In this document: piece by piece, positions 1 to 9,208 of the stretch
Numbering within the stretch: position 1 is the stretch's first letter
Layout: the number at the start of each line of letters is the position of its first letter
From: JAXLSZ01 sp046330315
GTDB taxonomy: Bacteria; Actinomycetota; Thermoleophilia; Solirubrobacterales; 70-9
Direction: 5' to 3'
Length of the DNA stretch: 64,000 nt
NCBI GenBank assembly: GCA_046330315.1
Contig: JAXLSZ010000004.1
Coordinates: 528,868-592,867 of the forward strand
Notes under the pieces: generated by a model
What the model saw: the letters and a program-made list of their open reading frames with translations, nothing else
What the model was told of the DNA's origin: nothing
Databases searched by the model: none
Program-made: the position numbers and the translations under genes

Positions 1-84
1 GGCGCCGAGGAGGCCCGGGCCGCCCGGCGCCTCGTCCTCCGGTTCGCCGACGGCCGCGTCGCCGTTAGGGTGGAGGAGGAGTGA
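1..84 (+). CDS. xseA: Exodeoxyribonuclease VII large subunit, C-terminal end (partial)
   Basis: Only the last 27 codons are in the window; the gene enters from the left edge. The visible tail ends in DGRVAVRVEEE, and an FxDGxVxVxV tail fits the C-terminus of XseA. The TGA at 82-84 overlaps the GTG of the next gene by four bases, and that gene is a clear XseB, so the assignment rests mainly on this universal xseA-xseB pairing. XseA is the large, catalytic subunit of exonuclease VII, which degrades single-stranded DNA from both ends. Confidence 0.7.
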   Translation, partial: GAEEARAARRLVLRFADGRVAVRVEEE

Positions 85-320
85 GCGAGGAGCCCCAGAG
101 CTACGAGGCCGCCGTCGCCCGCCTCGAGGCGATCATCGAGCGGCTGGACTCCGGCCAGGCCGGCCTGCGGGAGACCCTGGAGCTCTGCCGCGAGGGCCAG
201 GAGCTGGTCGGCTACTGCGCCGACGAGCTCGATGCGGTCGGCGAGGGACTCGAGGAGCTCCGCCTCGACGAGCTTGCGGGCCGCCTCGAGGAGGCCCCCG
301 GGTCCGACGGCGGCGAGTGA
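81..320 (+). CDS. xseB: Exodeoxyribonuclease VII small subunit
   Basis: A 79-residue acidic helical protein of the usual XseB size. The family signature is plain near the N-terminus: SYEAAVARLEAIIERLDSG at residues 7-25, followed by an LELCREGQELVGYC helix. XseB caps and stabilises XseA in the cytoplasmic exonuclease VII complex, which degrades single-stranded DNA in repair. The GTG start overlaps the xseA stop (GTGA), so the two are translationally coupled. The C-terminus is acidic and low in complexity. The gene ends shortly before a 27-bp tandem repeat and faces the convergent AddA-like gene. Confidence 0.93.
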   Translation: MSEEPQSYEAAVARLEAIIERLDSGQAGLRETLELCREGQELVGYCADELDAVGEGLEELRLDELAGRLEEAPGSDGGE

Positions 321-353
321 GTTCGCGGTTTCGCCGCGGCCGGGCGCGAGCTC

Positions 354-497
354 CCGGCACCCGGCGTGGAAACCGTCAGGCCGGCACCCGGCGTGGAAAC
401 CGTCAGGCCGGCACCCGGCGTGGAAACCGTCAGGCCGGCACCCGGCGTGGAAACCGTCAGGCCGGCGCCCGGCGTGGAAACCGTCAGGCCGGCGCCC
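354..497. repeat. 27-bp tandem repeat, five full copies plus a partial sixth
   Basis: Five consecutive 27-bp units run from 354, 381, 408, 435 and 462, with a partial sixth from 489. The unit begins CCGGCACCCGGCGTGGAAAC and ends CGTCAGG. Only a C/A position differs in the last units (CCGGCGCCC). There are no spacers, so this is not a CRISPR array. It fills most of the gap between xseB and the convergent helicase gene, and the stop codon of that gene (484-486) lies inside the fifth unit, so the repeat has spread into the end of a coding sequence. Confidence 0.9.
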
Positions 498-3400
498 CGT
501 TCCCCGGCGGGGAGGCGGGGGCGCTGCAGAGGCGCCGCCGGGCGGGGCAGTCGCGGCAGAGCCACCAGGGCGGGGACCCCGTCACCGGGAAGGAGCCGGC
601 GGCGATCCCGGCCACCCGCTCAGCCAGGGACCGCCCGGCCGCGGCGAGCCCGGCCGGGCCCAACTCCTCGATCACCGGGTCCTCGGGGGCCTCGAGGAAG
701 ACGTAGGCGACCCGCACCGAGCCCCCGCCGGTCGCCCTCGAGGCGGCGAGCGCGTAGAGCATCCGCTGCACCTCGTAGCGGCCGGCCCGCTCGGCGGGCG
801 ACTGCTCCCCGAGGCTGTCGGTCTTGTAGTCGATCACCACCGGGGGGCCGGAGGAGGGCTCTGCGAGCAGGTCGATCGAGCCGCGCACCATGGCGCCCCC
901 GAGCTCGAGCAGGAAGGGGACCTCCGCCCGCAGCCTCGTCCCCTTGGCCTCCAGCTCGGCGCGGAGGCCCGAGGAAATCCAGCCCTCGACAGACGCGGTC
1001 GCCGCCTCGACCAGCTCGGCGCTCGCCCCCAGGCCCTCGCCCTCGAGGCTGCGCCCGACCAGCTCGGCCGGGGGCAGCACCCAGCGCCGGGAGGCTGACC
1101 ACTCGAGCAGGGAGTGGACGGCGCTGCCGAACCCGAAACGCTCGGCCCGCCGGGCGCCGGCCTCCCCGCTCAGCGCATCCTCCGACCTCATCCCGAGCAC
1201 CCGCTCCGCGTAGAAGCGGAAGCCGCAGCGCCCGTGCTCGGCGAGGGCCGAATAGGAGAGCGCCCCTACCGGGGTAGGCGGGGCCGCGCGTCCGAGGATC
1301 GGCGGCCGCCCCGCCGGGCGGCCGGCCTCGCCGGACCCCACCGCCGCCGGCGCGACGAGCCTCTCGACCTGCCGCTCGTCCGGGGCGTTGACCCTGACCT
1401 CGACGGCGGCGTCGGCGAAGCTCGCATCGAGCCCCTCGCGGGGCTCCGGGGCGGGCAGGTTGACGAGGGCGCCGTCCTCCACGCCGCCGAACCCGGGGCT
1501 CTCCAGGAGCCGGGCGAGCACCGGCGTCCCGGGTCCCGTCGAGGGCGGTTTCCCGGGCCGGATCCCGCTCAGGATCAGCCGGCCCTTCGCCCTGGTGGCG
1601 GCCACGTAGAAGAGGCGGCGCTCCTCCTCGGAGGCCAACTCCTCGGTCGCGGCCTGGATCTCCTCGTAGTCGAAGATCCGCACCCCCTTCGCCCCGATCC
1701 GGCTCAGCCTCAGGCCGACCGGTCGCGGCGTCTGTTCCCGGGGCCCGACCGTCAGGGCCGGCGGCCGCCCGGCGAGCAGCCGCCTGTCCAGCGAGGGGAC
1801 CGCGACCACCTCGAACTCGAGCCCCTTGGCAGTGTGGATCGTCATCACCCGCACGCCGTCGTGGTCCTCGGCCTCGGTCGCCGCCAGGGGGTCGTCGTCG
1901 AGGCCGGTCCGGAACTCGGCGAAGTCCAGGAAACCGCGCAGGTCACGGCCCTCGGAGCGCTCGTACTCGCGGGCCATCCTGATCAGCTTGCGGAGGTTGG
2001 CGACCCGCATCCGACCCGACCCTCTGATCAGCACCGCGAGGTCGTAGCCACACGCCGTCAGCGCCCGCTCGATCGTCTCCTCGAGCGGCAGGCGCGCACC
2101 GTGCTCGCGCATCTCGGCGAGGATCCCCTGCAACGAGCCGAGCGCCTCGCGGTCGGCCTCTGGCAGGTGCTCCAGCCAGGACGGCTCGGCGAGACTCACC
2201 TCGGCCGCCCCGGTCGCAGCCAGCACGGCATGGTGGAGCGGCCCCTTCCCTGCGGCCCGGCGGAGCAGCCACAGCGCGTCGGGGGAGGCGCCGAAGGCGG
2301 GCGAGGCCAGGGTTCCGAGCAAGGCCTCGTCGTCGAGCGGGTTGGCGATCGCCCGCAGCAGCGCCAGCAGGTCCCCGACCGGCTGCGAGGACCAGTACCC
2401 GCGCCCGCCGACCACGTAGGGGCTCAGGCCCATCCGCTCCAGCGCCTCCTCGTAGGCGTCGACGTGGGTGAAGGCGCGCAGCAGCACGACCATCTCGCCC
2501 CTCGGGACGCCGAGATCGGTGAGATCGCGCAGCCGCCGGGCGAGGAACCGCGCCTCGGCCACCCGGTTGAGCGGCGTCTGGTCGTCGACCGGGAGCCTGA
2601 GGTCGAACTCCTCCCAGCCCTTCTCCTCGGTGAGCAGGAGCTCCACAGCGTGCCCGCCGCCGGGGGGCTCGCCCTCGGCCTGCTCGGCCGAGCCGACCTC
2701 CAGGGGCCTGAAGCCGGGCAGCATCGCCTCCCCGATCCGGTTGGCGGTGGCGATCACCTCCGGGCGCGAGCGGAAGTTGCCGACCAGGGGCAGCACCGAC
2801 CCGGCCGGGCCGGTGCGAAGCGCCTCACGCTCGCGCCGGAAGACCTTGATGTCGGCGTGGCGGAAGCCGTAGATCGACTGGAACTCGTCGCCGACGAAGA
2901 AGACCCGGCCCCCGGGGCCGCGGAGCAGCTCGACGAGGTCGAGCTGGACCGCGTTGGTGTCCTGGAACTCGTCCACCAGGATCTCGCGGAAGCGCTCCGT
3001 GTAGGAATCCCTGATGCCGGCGTGCTCGCGCAGCAGCCTCACCGCCTCGATCTGGAGGTCCTCGAAGTCGAGTCCCGAGCGCTCCTCCTTGGCCTCGGCG
3101 AAGCGCGCCCCGAACAGCAGCACCAGCTCGGAGAGGTGCCGGTGGACCAGGCGCCCTTCGGAGAGCTCCGCGACGGCCTTCGTGGCGGCGCTGACCGCCG
3201 CGTCGAAGGGCTCGAAGTCCGCCCTGCTGGACCCCGTCTGCAGGTAGAGCAGATCGTTCACGGACGGGATCTCTCGCTCGCGGGCGGCGGCGATCGCCCT
3301 CGCCGCCGCGACCTTCTCCTTCTGGCCGGCGCTGCCGATCCCGCCGACCGCCCCCGCGGCGGACTCGAGCCGCTGCAGGGCCCCGATCGGGTCGGACTCG

Positions 3401-3975
3401 GGCGCCGGCGGCAGCTCGGGCGCGGGATCCCCCGAGCTTCGCATCCGCTCGTGGACGCCGAGCACCGCCGAGCGCAGCCCCTCGATCCCGAAGGCGGCCA
3501 CCGTCACCTCGCGGTCGGGCTCCTCGGCCAGGAACTCTTCCAGCGCCGCCTCGAAGGCCCGGCGGGCGGCCCGCTGGGACTCCGCCGCCTCCAGCACCCT
3601 GAAGGAGGGGTCGATTCCGGACGCGACGGGGTGGGAGGCCAGCAGCCTGCGGCAGAAGCTGTGGATCGTCGTTATCCAGGCGCCGCCCAGGCCGTCCCGC
3701 GCTTCCCGAAGGCGCGCCGCCCGCTCCCCTTCCCCGGCCCCGCCGATCCGGCGGGTGAGCTCCGCCCCGATCCGCTCGCGGAGCTGGGCTCCCGCCCGCT
3801 CGGTGAAGGTGAAGGCGAGGATGCCGTCGAGCCCGGCCCCGTCGCCGTCGAGCAGGTCGCAGTAGCGGTCAACCAGGACCCCGGTCTTGCCGGTGCCGGC
3901 CCCCGCCTCGAGCAGCACGGCGGGGGCGCCGGCGGCGATCGCCGCAGCCTGCTCGGCGGTCGGTGCGCGCCTCAC
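484..3975 (-). CDS. AddA-like UvrD-family helicase with RecB-type nuclease domain
   Basis: A 1163-residue protein with Walker A GAGTGKT (residues 25-31), motif II VDEFQDT, motif IV NFRSRPEVI, motif V TIHTAKGLEFE and motif VI RLFYVAATRAKGRL. This identifies a superfamily 1A helicase. The C-terminal third holds a PD-(D/E)XK nuclease core with GSIDLLAE and VIDYKTD. Four cysteines bracket this domain: one in HGRCGFRFYAE and three in CRDCPARRRLC, an arrangement like an iron-sulfur nuclease domain. The GTG start at 3975 overlaps the stop of the AddB-like gene (GTGA); a longer upstream extension in the same frame is rejected. With its neighbour it should resect double-strand breaks, as AddAB or AdnAB do. 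AddA and AdnB cannot be separated without alignment. Confidence 0.88.
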   Translation of the reverse strand: MRRAPTAEQAAAIAAGAPAVLLEAGAGTGKTGVLVDRYCDLLDGDGAGLDGILAFTFTERAGAQLRERIGAELTRRIGGAGEGERAARLREARDGLGGAWITTIHSFCRRLLASHPVASGIDPSFRVLEAAESQRAARRAFEAALEEFLAEEPDREVTVAAFGIEGLRSAVLGVHERMRSSGDPAPELPPAPESDPIGALQRLESAAGAVGGIGSAGQKEKVAAARAIAAAREREIPSVNDLLYLQTGSSRADFEPFDAAVSAATKAVAELSEGRLVHRHLSELVLLFGARFAEAKEERSGLDFEDLQIEAVRLLREHAGIRDSYTERFREILVDEFQDTNAVQLDLVELLRGPGGRVFFVGDEFQSIYGFRHADIKVFRREREALRTGPAGSVLPLVGNFRSRPEVIATANRIGEAMLPGFRPLEVGSAEQAEGEPPGGGHAVELLLTEEKGWEEFDLRLPVDDQTPLNRVAEARFLARRLRDLTDLGVPRGEMVVLLRAFTHVDAYEEALERMGLSPYVVGGRGYWSSQPVGDLLALLRAIANPLDDEALLGTLASPAFGASPDALWLLRRAAGKGPLHHAVLAATGAAEVSLAEPSWLEHLPEADREALGSLQGILAEMREHGARLPLEETIERALTACGYDLAVLIRGSGRMRVANLRKLIRMAREYERSEGRDLRGFLDFAEFRTGLDDDPLAATEAEDHDGVRVMTIHTAKGLEFEVVAVPSLDRRLLAGRPPALTVGPREQTPRPVGLRLSRIGAKGVRIFDYEEIQAATEELASEEERRLFYVAATRAKGRLILSGIRPGKPPSTGPGTPVLARLLESPGFGGVEDGALVNLPAPEPREGLDASFADAAVEVRVNAPDERQVERLVAPAAVGSGEAGRPAGRPPILGRAAPPTPVGALSYSALAEHGRCGFRFYAERVLGMRSEDALSGEAGARRAERFGFGSAVHSLLEWSASRRWVLPPAELVGRSLEGEGLGASAELVEAATASVEGWISSGLRAELEAKGTRLRAEVPFLLELGGAMVRGSIDLLAEPSSGPPVVIDYKTDSLGEQSPAERAGRYEVQRMLYALAASRATGGGSVRVAYVFLEAPEDPVIEELGPAGLAAAGRSLAERVAGIAAGSFPVTGSPPWWLCRDCPARRRLCSAPASPPGNGAPA

Positions 3976-6900
3976 CGCGCCGGCTCCTCCCCGTTCTCCT
4001 CCTCGAGCCTCTCGGACGCCCCCCGCTCGCGGCGGCAGATCGGTGCGAAGCCGCACCATCGCGGGCACTCCTCGCCGAGCGGGTCGCGGGTGATGTCCCC
4101 CGAGCGCATCCGGGCCACCGCCCCCGACGAGGTTTCCCGGGCCTCCTTCAGGCAGGTGGCGAAGGCCTCCTCATCGAGGCGGTCGGTGCTGACCAGCGGG
4201 TACCCGTCGAGCAGCTCCGCGGCCTCGGCGAGCACGGCGCCCCTGGGTTTGGGCTCGCTCGCCCCCAGGGGGTGGTAGAGGCCCCCGAGCGGCTCGATCC
4301 CCCAGAGGTCGCGCAGGGCCAGCATGTAGAGGGGGAGCTGCAGCTTTCCCTGCTCTCCGAACTTGGCGGCCGGGGTTGCCGAGCCGGAGACCTTGTAGTC
4401 CTGCACCAGGCCGCTCGCCTCGCTCGCGTCGCAGTCCACGCGATCGATGCGGCCGCGAAGCGCCCAATCCCCGAGGTCCAGCGCCGGTCTCTCCTTCTCG
4501 CCGGATCCGAACTCGGCCTCGAGCAGCAGCGGGGCCAGCCGGACCGGGTCGCGGTCGGCCTCCCTGGCGAGGAAGGCGTCGAGGAGGCGCTCGACCCGCC
4601 GGCGCATCGCCCGCTCCACCGGGGTGGAGCCGGAGATCCCCCTCTCGGCCGCGGCCGCCCCGAGGACCTCCCGGGCGCGACGCTTCCAGGCCGCCAGCGA
4701 GGAGCGCCTCGGCACCGGCTCCGCGTCGGGGGGCTCGCGGTAGAGGGCCTCGAGCGCCGCGTGCATGAGGCTGCCCTGCTCCATCGACTCGGGGTCGGGG
4801 CCGAGCGGCGCCGGCCGCAGCTCCCGTTCCACGAACCAGCGGTAGGAGCAACCCGCGAAGGACTCGAGCGTCGTCCCCGCGTACTCGCGGCGCGAGGCCA
4901 GCTCGGCGATCACCTCGGGGACGCTGAGGGGCCCGGGGGCGCGGGTGCGGGCCTCACGATCGGCTGCTGCGCGCAGGCGCGGGCCGACCCGCTCCGGGAC
5001 ACCCGCCGGCAGCTCCAGCCGCCCCAGGGCCTCCTCCCGGTCAGCCTCCCCCAGGGCGGCGAGCGACCGCGCCAGCTCGTCCTCGCTGGGGGTCTCGCCG
5101 GGCGCGAAGACCACCTCGCCCAGGCCGCGGCCGCGGACCAGCGAGGCCTCGAGCGGGTCCGGGTTCTCGGGGTCCTCGGGCGGGGGAGGGTCGAGGACCC
5201 GCCGCACCTCCCCGATCAGCGGCGAGGGCTCCTCGGACCCGCCGCTCTCGTCGCTGACCCGGCAGGAGAGCCAGAGGCCCCTGGTCGGCAGGGTCAGGCA
5301 GACGTAGAAGAGGTAGCGCTCCTCGACGTCGGCGCCGGCCCGCTCGGGAAGGCCGATGCCGGCCCGCTGCTCGTCGGAGAGGAAGGGGCTGGCCGAGCCG
5401 CGACGCGGGAACTCCCCGTCCTGCAGCGAGGCGACGAAGAGGTGGGCGAAGCGGCCGGCCCTGAGCTGGTAGGGGCTGGCGATCCGCACCCTTCCCTCGG
5501 CGGGGCCGCGCCAGAGGCGCATCCTCAGCCCGCCGATCGCCTCGATCAGCTCCTCGGGGCCCGGCTCGAGCCCCCGCAGCTCGGCCAGCTCGGCCAGGGC
5601 CGCCGCGATCTTCGCCCCCGCGCGGAGCTCCTCGGCCTCGGCCGGGCGAGGCACGGACCCGCGGGCGGCCTCGGTGGCCAGCGGCCACTCGGCGATGTCC
5701 CGGGCGATCTCCGAGACGACCCCCAGGAGCCGCGCCGGGTTTCCGGAGGCCTCCCGGAGCCTGCCCAGCTCGCCGACCTCCTTGCCCGAGATCTCCCGCC
5801 AGGCCTCGGCCGCCTCGCCGGCCCCCGCCAGGCGGCCCCGCAGGACCTTCCGCTCGAGGCGGTCCGCGTGCGGCGGCCAGCCCCGCCTCGGGCCCCGCAG
5901 GTAGCGGAGCAGGTCGGTCGAGCGGCGGGTGGTGAAGGCGGCGGCCAGCAGGGCGAGCAGGGCGCCGCCGGTGGCCGTGCCCGACACCGGGACGTCGGCC
6001 TCCAGCGCCGCCGGCACGCCGTAGGAGGCGAGCACGCGGGCGATCAGCCCGCCCCGAGCGGCCGGGTTACGCAGGGCGACCGCGATCTCGCCGGGCGCGG
6101 TCCCCCCGGCGATCAGGCGGGCGACCTCGGCGCCGATCGCCTCGGCCTCGGCCCGTTCGCCAGCCGATCGGAGCAGCACCAGGCTGCCGTCCGGGGCGGC
6201 GCGCTCCGGCTCGGCGACGGCGAACCCCCGCTCGATCGCGTAGAGCAGCGGGCTCTCGGTGTTGGCGGGGTCCGCCGCGACCGCTACCTCCTCGTCGGGC
6301 CCGATCTCGCGGAGCTGCTGAAGGAGGGTGGCCCGGGCGGCGAGGGCGACCCGGTCCTCGTAGGTCAGGGCGACCGTGACCGGGCCGGCACGCGAGAGGG
6401 CGATCACCAGCTCGAGCTGCTCCCGGGTGAGGTCGTCGAACCCGTAGAGGAAGACCGGCCGCGCGCCCCAGCGGTCGGGATCGGAGCGCAGGGCGGCGAT
6501 CGCAGCCGCGGCGAGGGTGTGGCGGTCGGCGAGCCCGAGCCCCCCGCGGATCTCCAGGTAGGCGCGGTAGATGGAGGCCAGCTCGCAGAGGTAGGCGGAG
6601 TCCTCGAGCCCGGAGGCGGCGGCCTCGACGGAGTCGGGGTCGAGCATCGCCGCCCCGAGCTCCGCCACCAGCTCCGCGGCGGCGGACGCGAAGCCGGGGC
6701 GCTCGGCGGAGCGGGCGAGCACGCGGAGCCGGGCGCGGCGGGCCGCGGCGGCGACCAGGCGCCGCCGCTGCGTGGCGGAGACCCAGCCGCCGGAGGTGAC
6801 CCCGGTCGCCGAGGCGACCGCGCGGAACAGGCCGTCGAAGCTGACCACGGCGCCGCCCAGCAGCGCCTCCCCGTCCCGTGTCAGCTCGCGCTCGAAGGCG

Positions 6901-7022
6901 AAGACGTCGTCGAGCGTGGGCACCACCAGCAGCGGGGAGCGGGGAAGCTCCTCGGCGAAGCGGCGGCGCACGAGGCCGGCCCTGCCCGAGTTGGGCGGTC
7001 CGTGGATCAGCTTCAGGCTCAT
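3972..7022 (-). CDS. AddB-like helicase-nuclease partner subunit
   Basis: A 1016-residue partner of the AddA-like protein. The N-terminal nucleotide-binding loop reads GPPNSGRAG, a degenerate Walker A in which the usual Lys-Ser/Thr is Arg-Ala, so ATP hydrolysis is probably lost. The C-terminus has a RecB-type nuclease core: GRIDRVD, then VQDYKVSG, then QLPLYMLAL. It also has a four-cysteine pattern, one Cys in FAGCSYRWF and three in CPRWCGFAPIC, as in the AddB iron-sulfur cluster. It is first in a two-gene operon. The ATG at 7022 has no clear ribosome site. The expected role is recognition and digestion of one strand at double-strand breaks. Confidence 0.85.
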   Translation of the reverse strand: MSLKLIHGPPNSGRAGLVRRRFAEELPRSPLLVVPTLDDVFAFERELTRDGEALLGGAVVSFDGLFRAVASATGVTSGGWVSATQRRRLVAAAARRARLRVLARSAERPGFASAAAELVAELGAAMLDPDSVEAAASGLEDSAYLCELASIYRAYLEIRGGLGLADRHTLAAAAIAALRSDPDRWGARPVFLYGFDDLTREQLELVIALSRAGPVTVALTYEDRVALAARATLLQQLREIGPDEEVAVAADPANTESPLLYAIERGFAVAEPERAAPDGSLVLLRSAGERAEAEAIGAEVARLIAGGTAPGEIAVALRNPAARGGLIARVLASYGVPAALEADVPVSGTATGGALLALLAAAFTTRRSTDLLRYLRGPRRGWPPHADRLERKVLRGRLAGAGEAAEAWREISGKEVGELGRLREASGNPARLLGVVSEIARDIAEWPLATEAARGSVPRPAEAEELRAGAKIAAALAELAELRGLEPGPEELIEAIGGLRMRLWRGPAEGRVRIASPYQLRAGRFAHLFVASLQDGEFPRRGSASPFLSDEQRAGIGLPERAGADVEERYLFYVCLTLPTRGLWLSCRVSDESGGSEEPSPLIGEVRRVLDPPPPEDPENPDPLEASLVRGRGLGEVVFAPGETPSEDELARSLAALGEADREEALGRLELPAGVPERVGPRLRAAADREARTRAPGPLSVPEVIAELASRREYAGTTLESFAGCSYRWFVERELRPAPLGPDPESMEQGSLMHAALEALYREPPDAEPVPRRSSLAAWKRRAREVLGAAAAERGISGSTPVERAMRRRVERLLDAFLAREADRDPVRLAPLLLEAEFGSGEKERPALDLGDWALRGRIDRVDCDASEASGLVQDYKVSGSATPAAKFGEQGKLQLPLYMLALRDLWGIEPLGGLYHPLGASEPKPRGAVLAEAAELLDGYPLVSTDRLDEEAFATCLKEARETSSGAVARMRSGDITRDPLGEECPRWCGFAPICRRERGASERLEEENGEEPAR

Positions 7023-7173
7023 CTGAACACCGCGAGCTTATGGTCGCCCCCGGCGCCCCGCACCTGACCGCCGGGGCGCCCGCAAAGTGGGGGATCCGCG
7101 CTGCGCTTTGGCGTCGTCGGCTGTCTCTATCTTGCGCCTCACCCAGCGACCAGGAAGGACGTTCGCCGCAGAT

Positions 7174-7629
7174 ATGGCCCTTTGCTTCGTAGACCCAGCC
7201 GACGCGATCCGGGCAATCGCCGACTCGGTGGGCAGGGAGGCCCGCCGCCAGCTCCTCGGCGAGGCGGTCCGCGCCTGGGTGGACGAGATCCCCGAGGACG
7301 AGCTCGAGACCCACTACGCGAAGGCGCTCGCCGAGCTCGACGAGCACGACATCTCGATGCTGGCCGCCTGGCACGGCTCGCTCGACGTCGGTCACCCGCT
7401 GCCCAACCGCGACTTCCTGATGGGCGCTTTCGCCTCGCTGGGCGAGAACCGCCGCGAGGCCCTGAAGCTCGCCGCCGGCTTCCGCGGCGAGGACGCCGTC
7501 GACGCCGGCGTCACCGAGGAGCGGGCGCTGGAGACGGTGATCGAGTGGCTCTCCCCGCCGCGGCTCATGGAGCTGGCCGTCGAGGCCGTCGAGCTCTACA
7601 TCTGGGACCGCGGGGGCTCCGACAACTGA
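7174..7629 (+). CDS. Hypothetical protein, 151 aa
   Basis: I do not recognise this family. The protein is soluble, acidic and helical, with no signal peptide or membrane segment and no obvious catalytic motif. The ATG at 7174 was chosen because it follows an AGGAAGGA-like stretch at 7152-7159, although the spacing is long. The same frame stays open to 7087 but that extension looks non-coding. It stands alone between the divergent addB and the convergent secreted-protein gene. Confidence 0.6.
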   Translation: MALCFVDPADAIRAIADSVGREARRQLLGEAVRAWVDEIPEDELETHYAKALAELDEHDISMLAAWHGSLDVGHPLPNRDFLMGAFASLGENRREALKLAAGFRGEDAVDAGVTEERALETVIEWLSPPRLMELAVEAVELYIWDRGGSDN

Positions 7630-7642
7630 CAGCCGGATCCAG

Positions 7643-8518
7643 TTAGATCGAGAAGCCCCGCTGGGCGGGCGTCGGGTCGACGTTTCCGACCTGGTCGCGG
7701 GCACGAACGCGGAATCTGTGCCGGCCGCGATCGAGCCCGCGGTAGGTGCTTGGCGAGTCGCATGCCTTGAAGCGCTCACCGTCGATGCTGCACTCGAATC
7801 GCGACGCCGTCCTGCTGGAGAAGGTGAATGTCGCCTTGCCCTGCGCTCGCTTGATCGCCGCCGAGTCGAGCTTCGTCTCCGGGGGCGCCACCGAGAAGTC
7901 GTCGGCGAACGGGTGCCCGTAGATCCCCATGCCCACGCCGCTTCCCAGCCCGGCGGTCTTGACGCCATCGACCCCGACCGTCTGCTCGGGCCTGTTGTCG
8001 AAGTTGGTGTCGATGTCGAGCTTCACCGCCCGCCCGAGCCAGGCGAGGTGGAGGCGCGCGGCGGTGAAGGGGCCAAGGTTCTGGCTCGCCCCGCTGGAGA
8101 CCAGGTCGTCTCCGTTGTTGCCCCGGTAGAAGTAGGCGCGCTCGAAGGTCCCGTCGGTGTCGTTGTCCTGGACCTTGACGAAGATGTTGTTGTCGAGGCC
8201 CGCGTAGCCGAGCACGATCGCCACGTACTGGGTCGCCCCGGCGCCGTTGGTGCGGACGTCGAGGCAGGCCTGGGCGGCCTTCCGCCCCTTGAAGGTCGCG
8301 AGCCCCTCGGTCGGGAGCGGGTTCGTCGCCCGCTTGGACTCGATCCCGATGCCGCCGGCCCGGGCCAGCCAGCTCGGCCCCAGCAGCACGTTGTCGGCCC
8401 GGTTGAAGCGGTCGAGCTTCGTGCCGCAGTCGAAAGCGCTCGCCGCCGGGGCGGATGAGAGGGTTGCCGCGGTCAGCGCCAAGCCGAACAGTCCCCATCG
8501 CCGGATCAATCTGCCCAC
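7643..8518 (-). CDS. Secreted protein with C-terminal Ig-like domain
   Basis: A 291-residue protein with a typical signal peptide (basic MGRLIRRWG, hydrophobic stretch, cleavage near ASA-FD at residues 28-30). The middle part (about 30-200) is a beta-rich domain I cannot name. The last 75 residues match the Ig-like repeat frequent in actinobacterial surface proteins: FECSIDGERFKACDSP, then a YRGLDRGRHRFRVRARDQ stretch and GNVDPTP. It is probably exported and may bind carbohydrate or protein, but that is only inference. It is monocistronic and convergent with the 151-aa gene. Confidence 0.75.
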   Translation of the reverse strand: MGRLIRRWGLFGLALTAATLSSAPAASAFDCGTKLDRFNRADNVLLGPSWLARAGGIGIESKRATNPLPTEGLATFKGRKAAQACLDVRTNGAGATQYVAIVLGYAGLDNNIFVKVQDNDTDGTFERAYFYRGNNGDDLVSSGASQNLGPFTAARLHLAWLGRAVKLDIDTNFDNRPEQTVGVDGVKTAGLGSGVGMGIYGHPFADDFSVAPPETKLDSAAIKRAQGKATFTFSSRTASRFECSIDGERFKACDSPSTYRGLDRGRHRFRVRARDQVGNVDPTPAQRGFSI

Positions 8519-8569
8519 CCCTCCTGTGACTCGAAGCCGAGCTGCAAGGCTACACCGACCCGGCGGCCC

Positions 8570-9208
8570 TCAGGCGGGAAGGCCGAGCGCCGCCCGGACC
8601 TCGGGGATCGCCTGCCCGTTGTCGCGGAAGTGGACGGCGCCCATCCCGAGGTCCTGCGCGGCCCGGCAGTTGACCTCGATGTCGTCGACGAAGAGGCAAT
8701 CGCCGGCCTCGAGGCCGAGCCGCTCCAGGGTCAGCTCGTAGATCTCGGGGTCCGGCTTGCGGCAGCCGACGAAGGCCGAGTCGACGACCGTCTCGAAGAT
8801 CTCGTCGACCGGCAGCATCGCCCGCCACAGCGGCTCCCACTCGCGCACGTTGTTGGTCAGCAGGGCCATCCGCAGGCCCGAGGCCCGCAGCTCGCGCATC
8901 AGCTCGATCATCGGCGGGTTGGGGTCCAGCGCCTCGAAGTAGATCTCGCTGAAGCGGTGCATCTCGGGGCGGTGTCCGAGGTCGGGCTCCAGCTCGGCGG
9001 CCATCGTGGCGAGGAAGTCGGCCTCGCTGACCCGCCCGGTCTCCAGCTCGAAGAGCGGGTGGCGGCCCTCGCGCTCGGCGATCCGCGCCATCGCGGTGCC
9101 AAGGGCCGCGGTGGGGATCCCGGTGGAGTCCTGGACCGCCGCGAAGGACTCGACGAGGGGTGTGGTGAGGACCCCGCCGAAGTCCGAGACCACCGCGGTG
9201 ACGCTCAT
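8570..9208 (-). CDS. HAD-superfamily hydrolase (subfamily IA, epoxide-hydrolase N-domain-like)
   Basis: A 212-residue soluble enzyme with the HAD motifs in order: motif I SDFGGVL near the N-terminus, motif II LLTNN, motif III lysine in GCRKPDPEIY, and motif IV FVDDIEVN. Motif I has DxGGVL in place of DxDxT, as in many HAD-IA members. Spacing and the KPDP block resemble the phosphatase domain of soluble epoxide hydrolases; the substrate is unknown. The ATG overlaps the stop of the upstream gene (ATGA), making it third in a coupled fxsA-like operon. Confidence 0.85.
   Translation of the reverse strand: MSVTAVVSDFGGVLTTPLVESFAAVQDSTGIPTAALGTAMARIAEREGRHPLFELETGRVSEADFLATMAAELEPDLGHRPEMHRFSEIYFEALDPNPPMIELMRELRASGLRMALLTNNVREWEPLWRAMLPVDEIFETVVDSAFVGCRKPDPEIYELTLERLGLEAGDCLFVDDIEVNCRAAQDLGMGAVHFRDNGQAIPEVRAALGLPA

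Noticed and set aside
354..497. CRISPR array
   Set aside because: Units follow each other with no spacers, and no cas gene is nearby.
1114..4278. Long plus-strand open frame of over 1000 codons opposite the helicase
   Set aside because: The opposite strand has clear helicase motifs; the frame is a high-GC shadow rich in Arg, Pro and Gly.
3963..7067. Long plus-strand open frame opposite addB
   Set aside because: No domain pattern; antisense to a gene with nuclease motifs.
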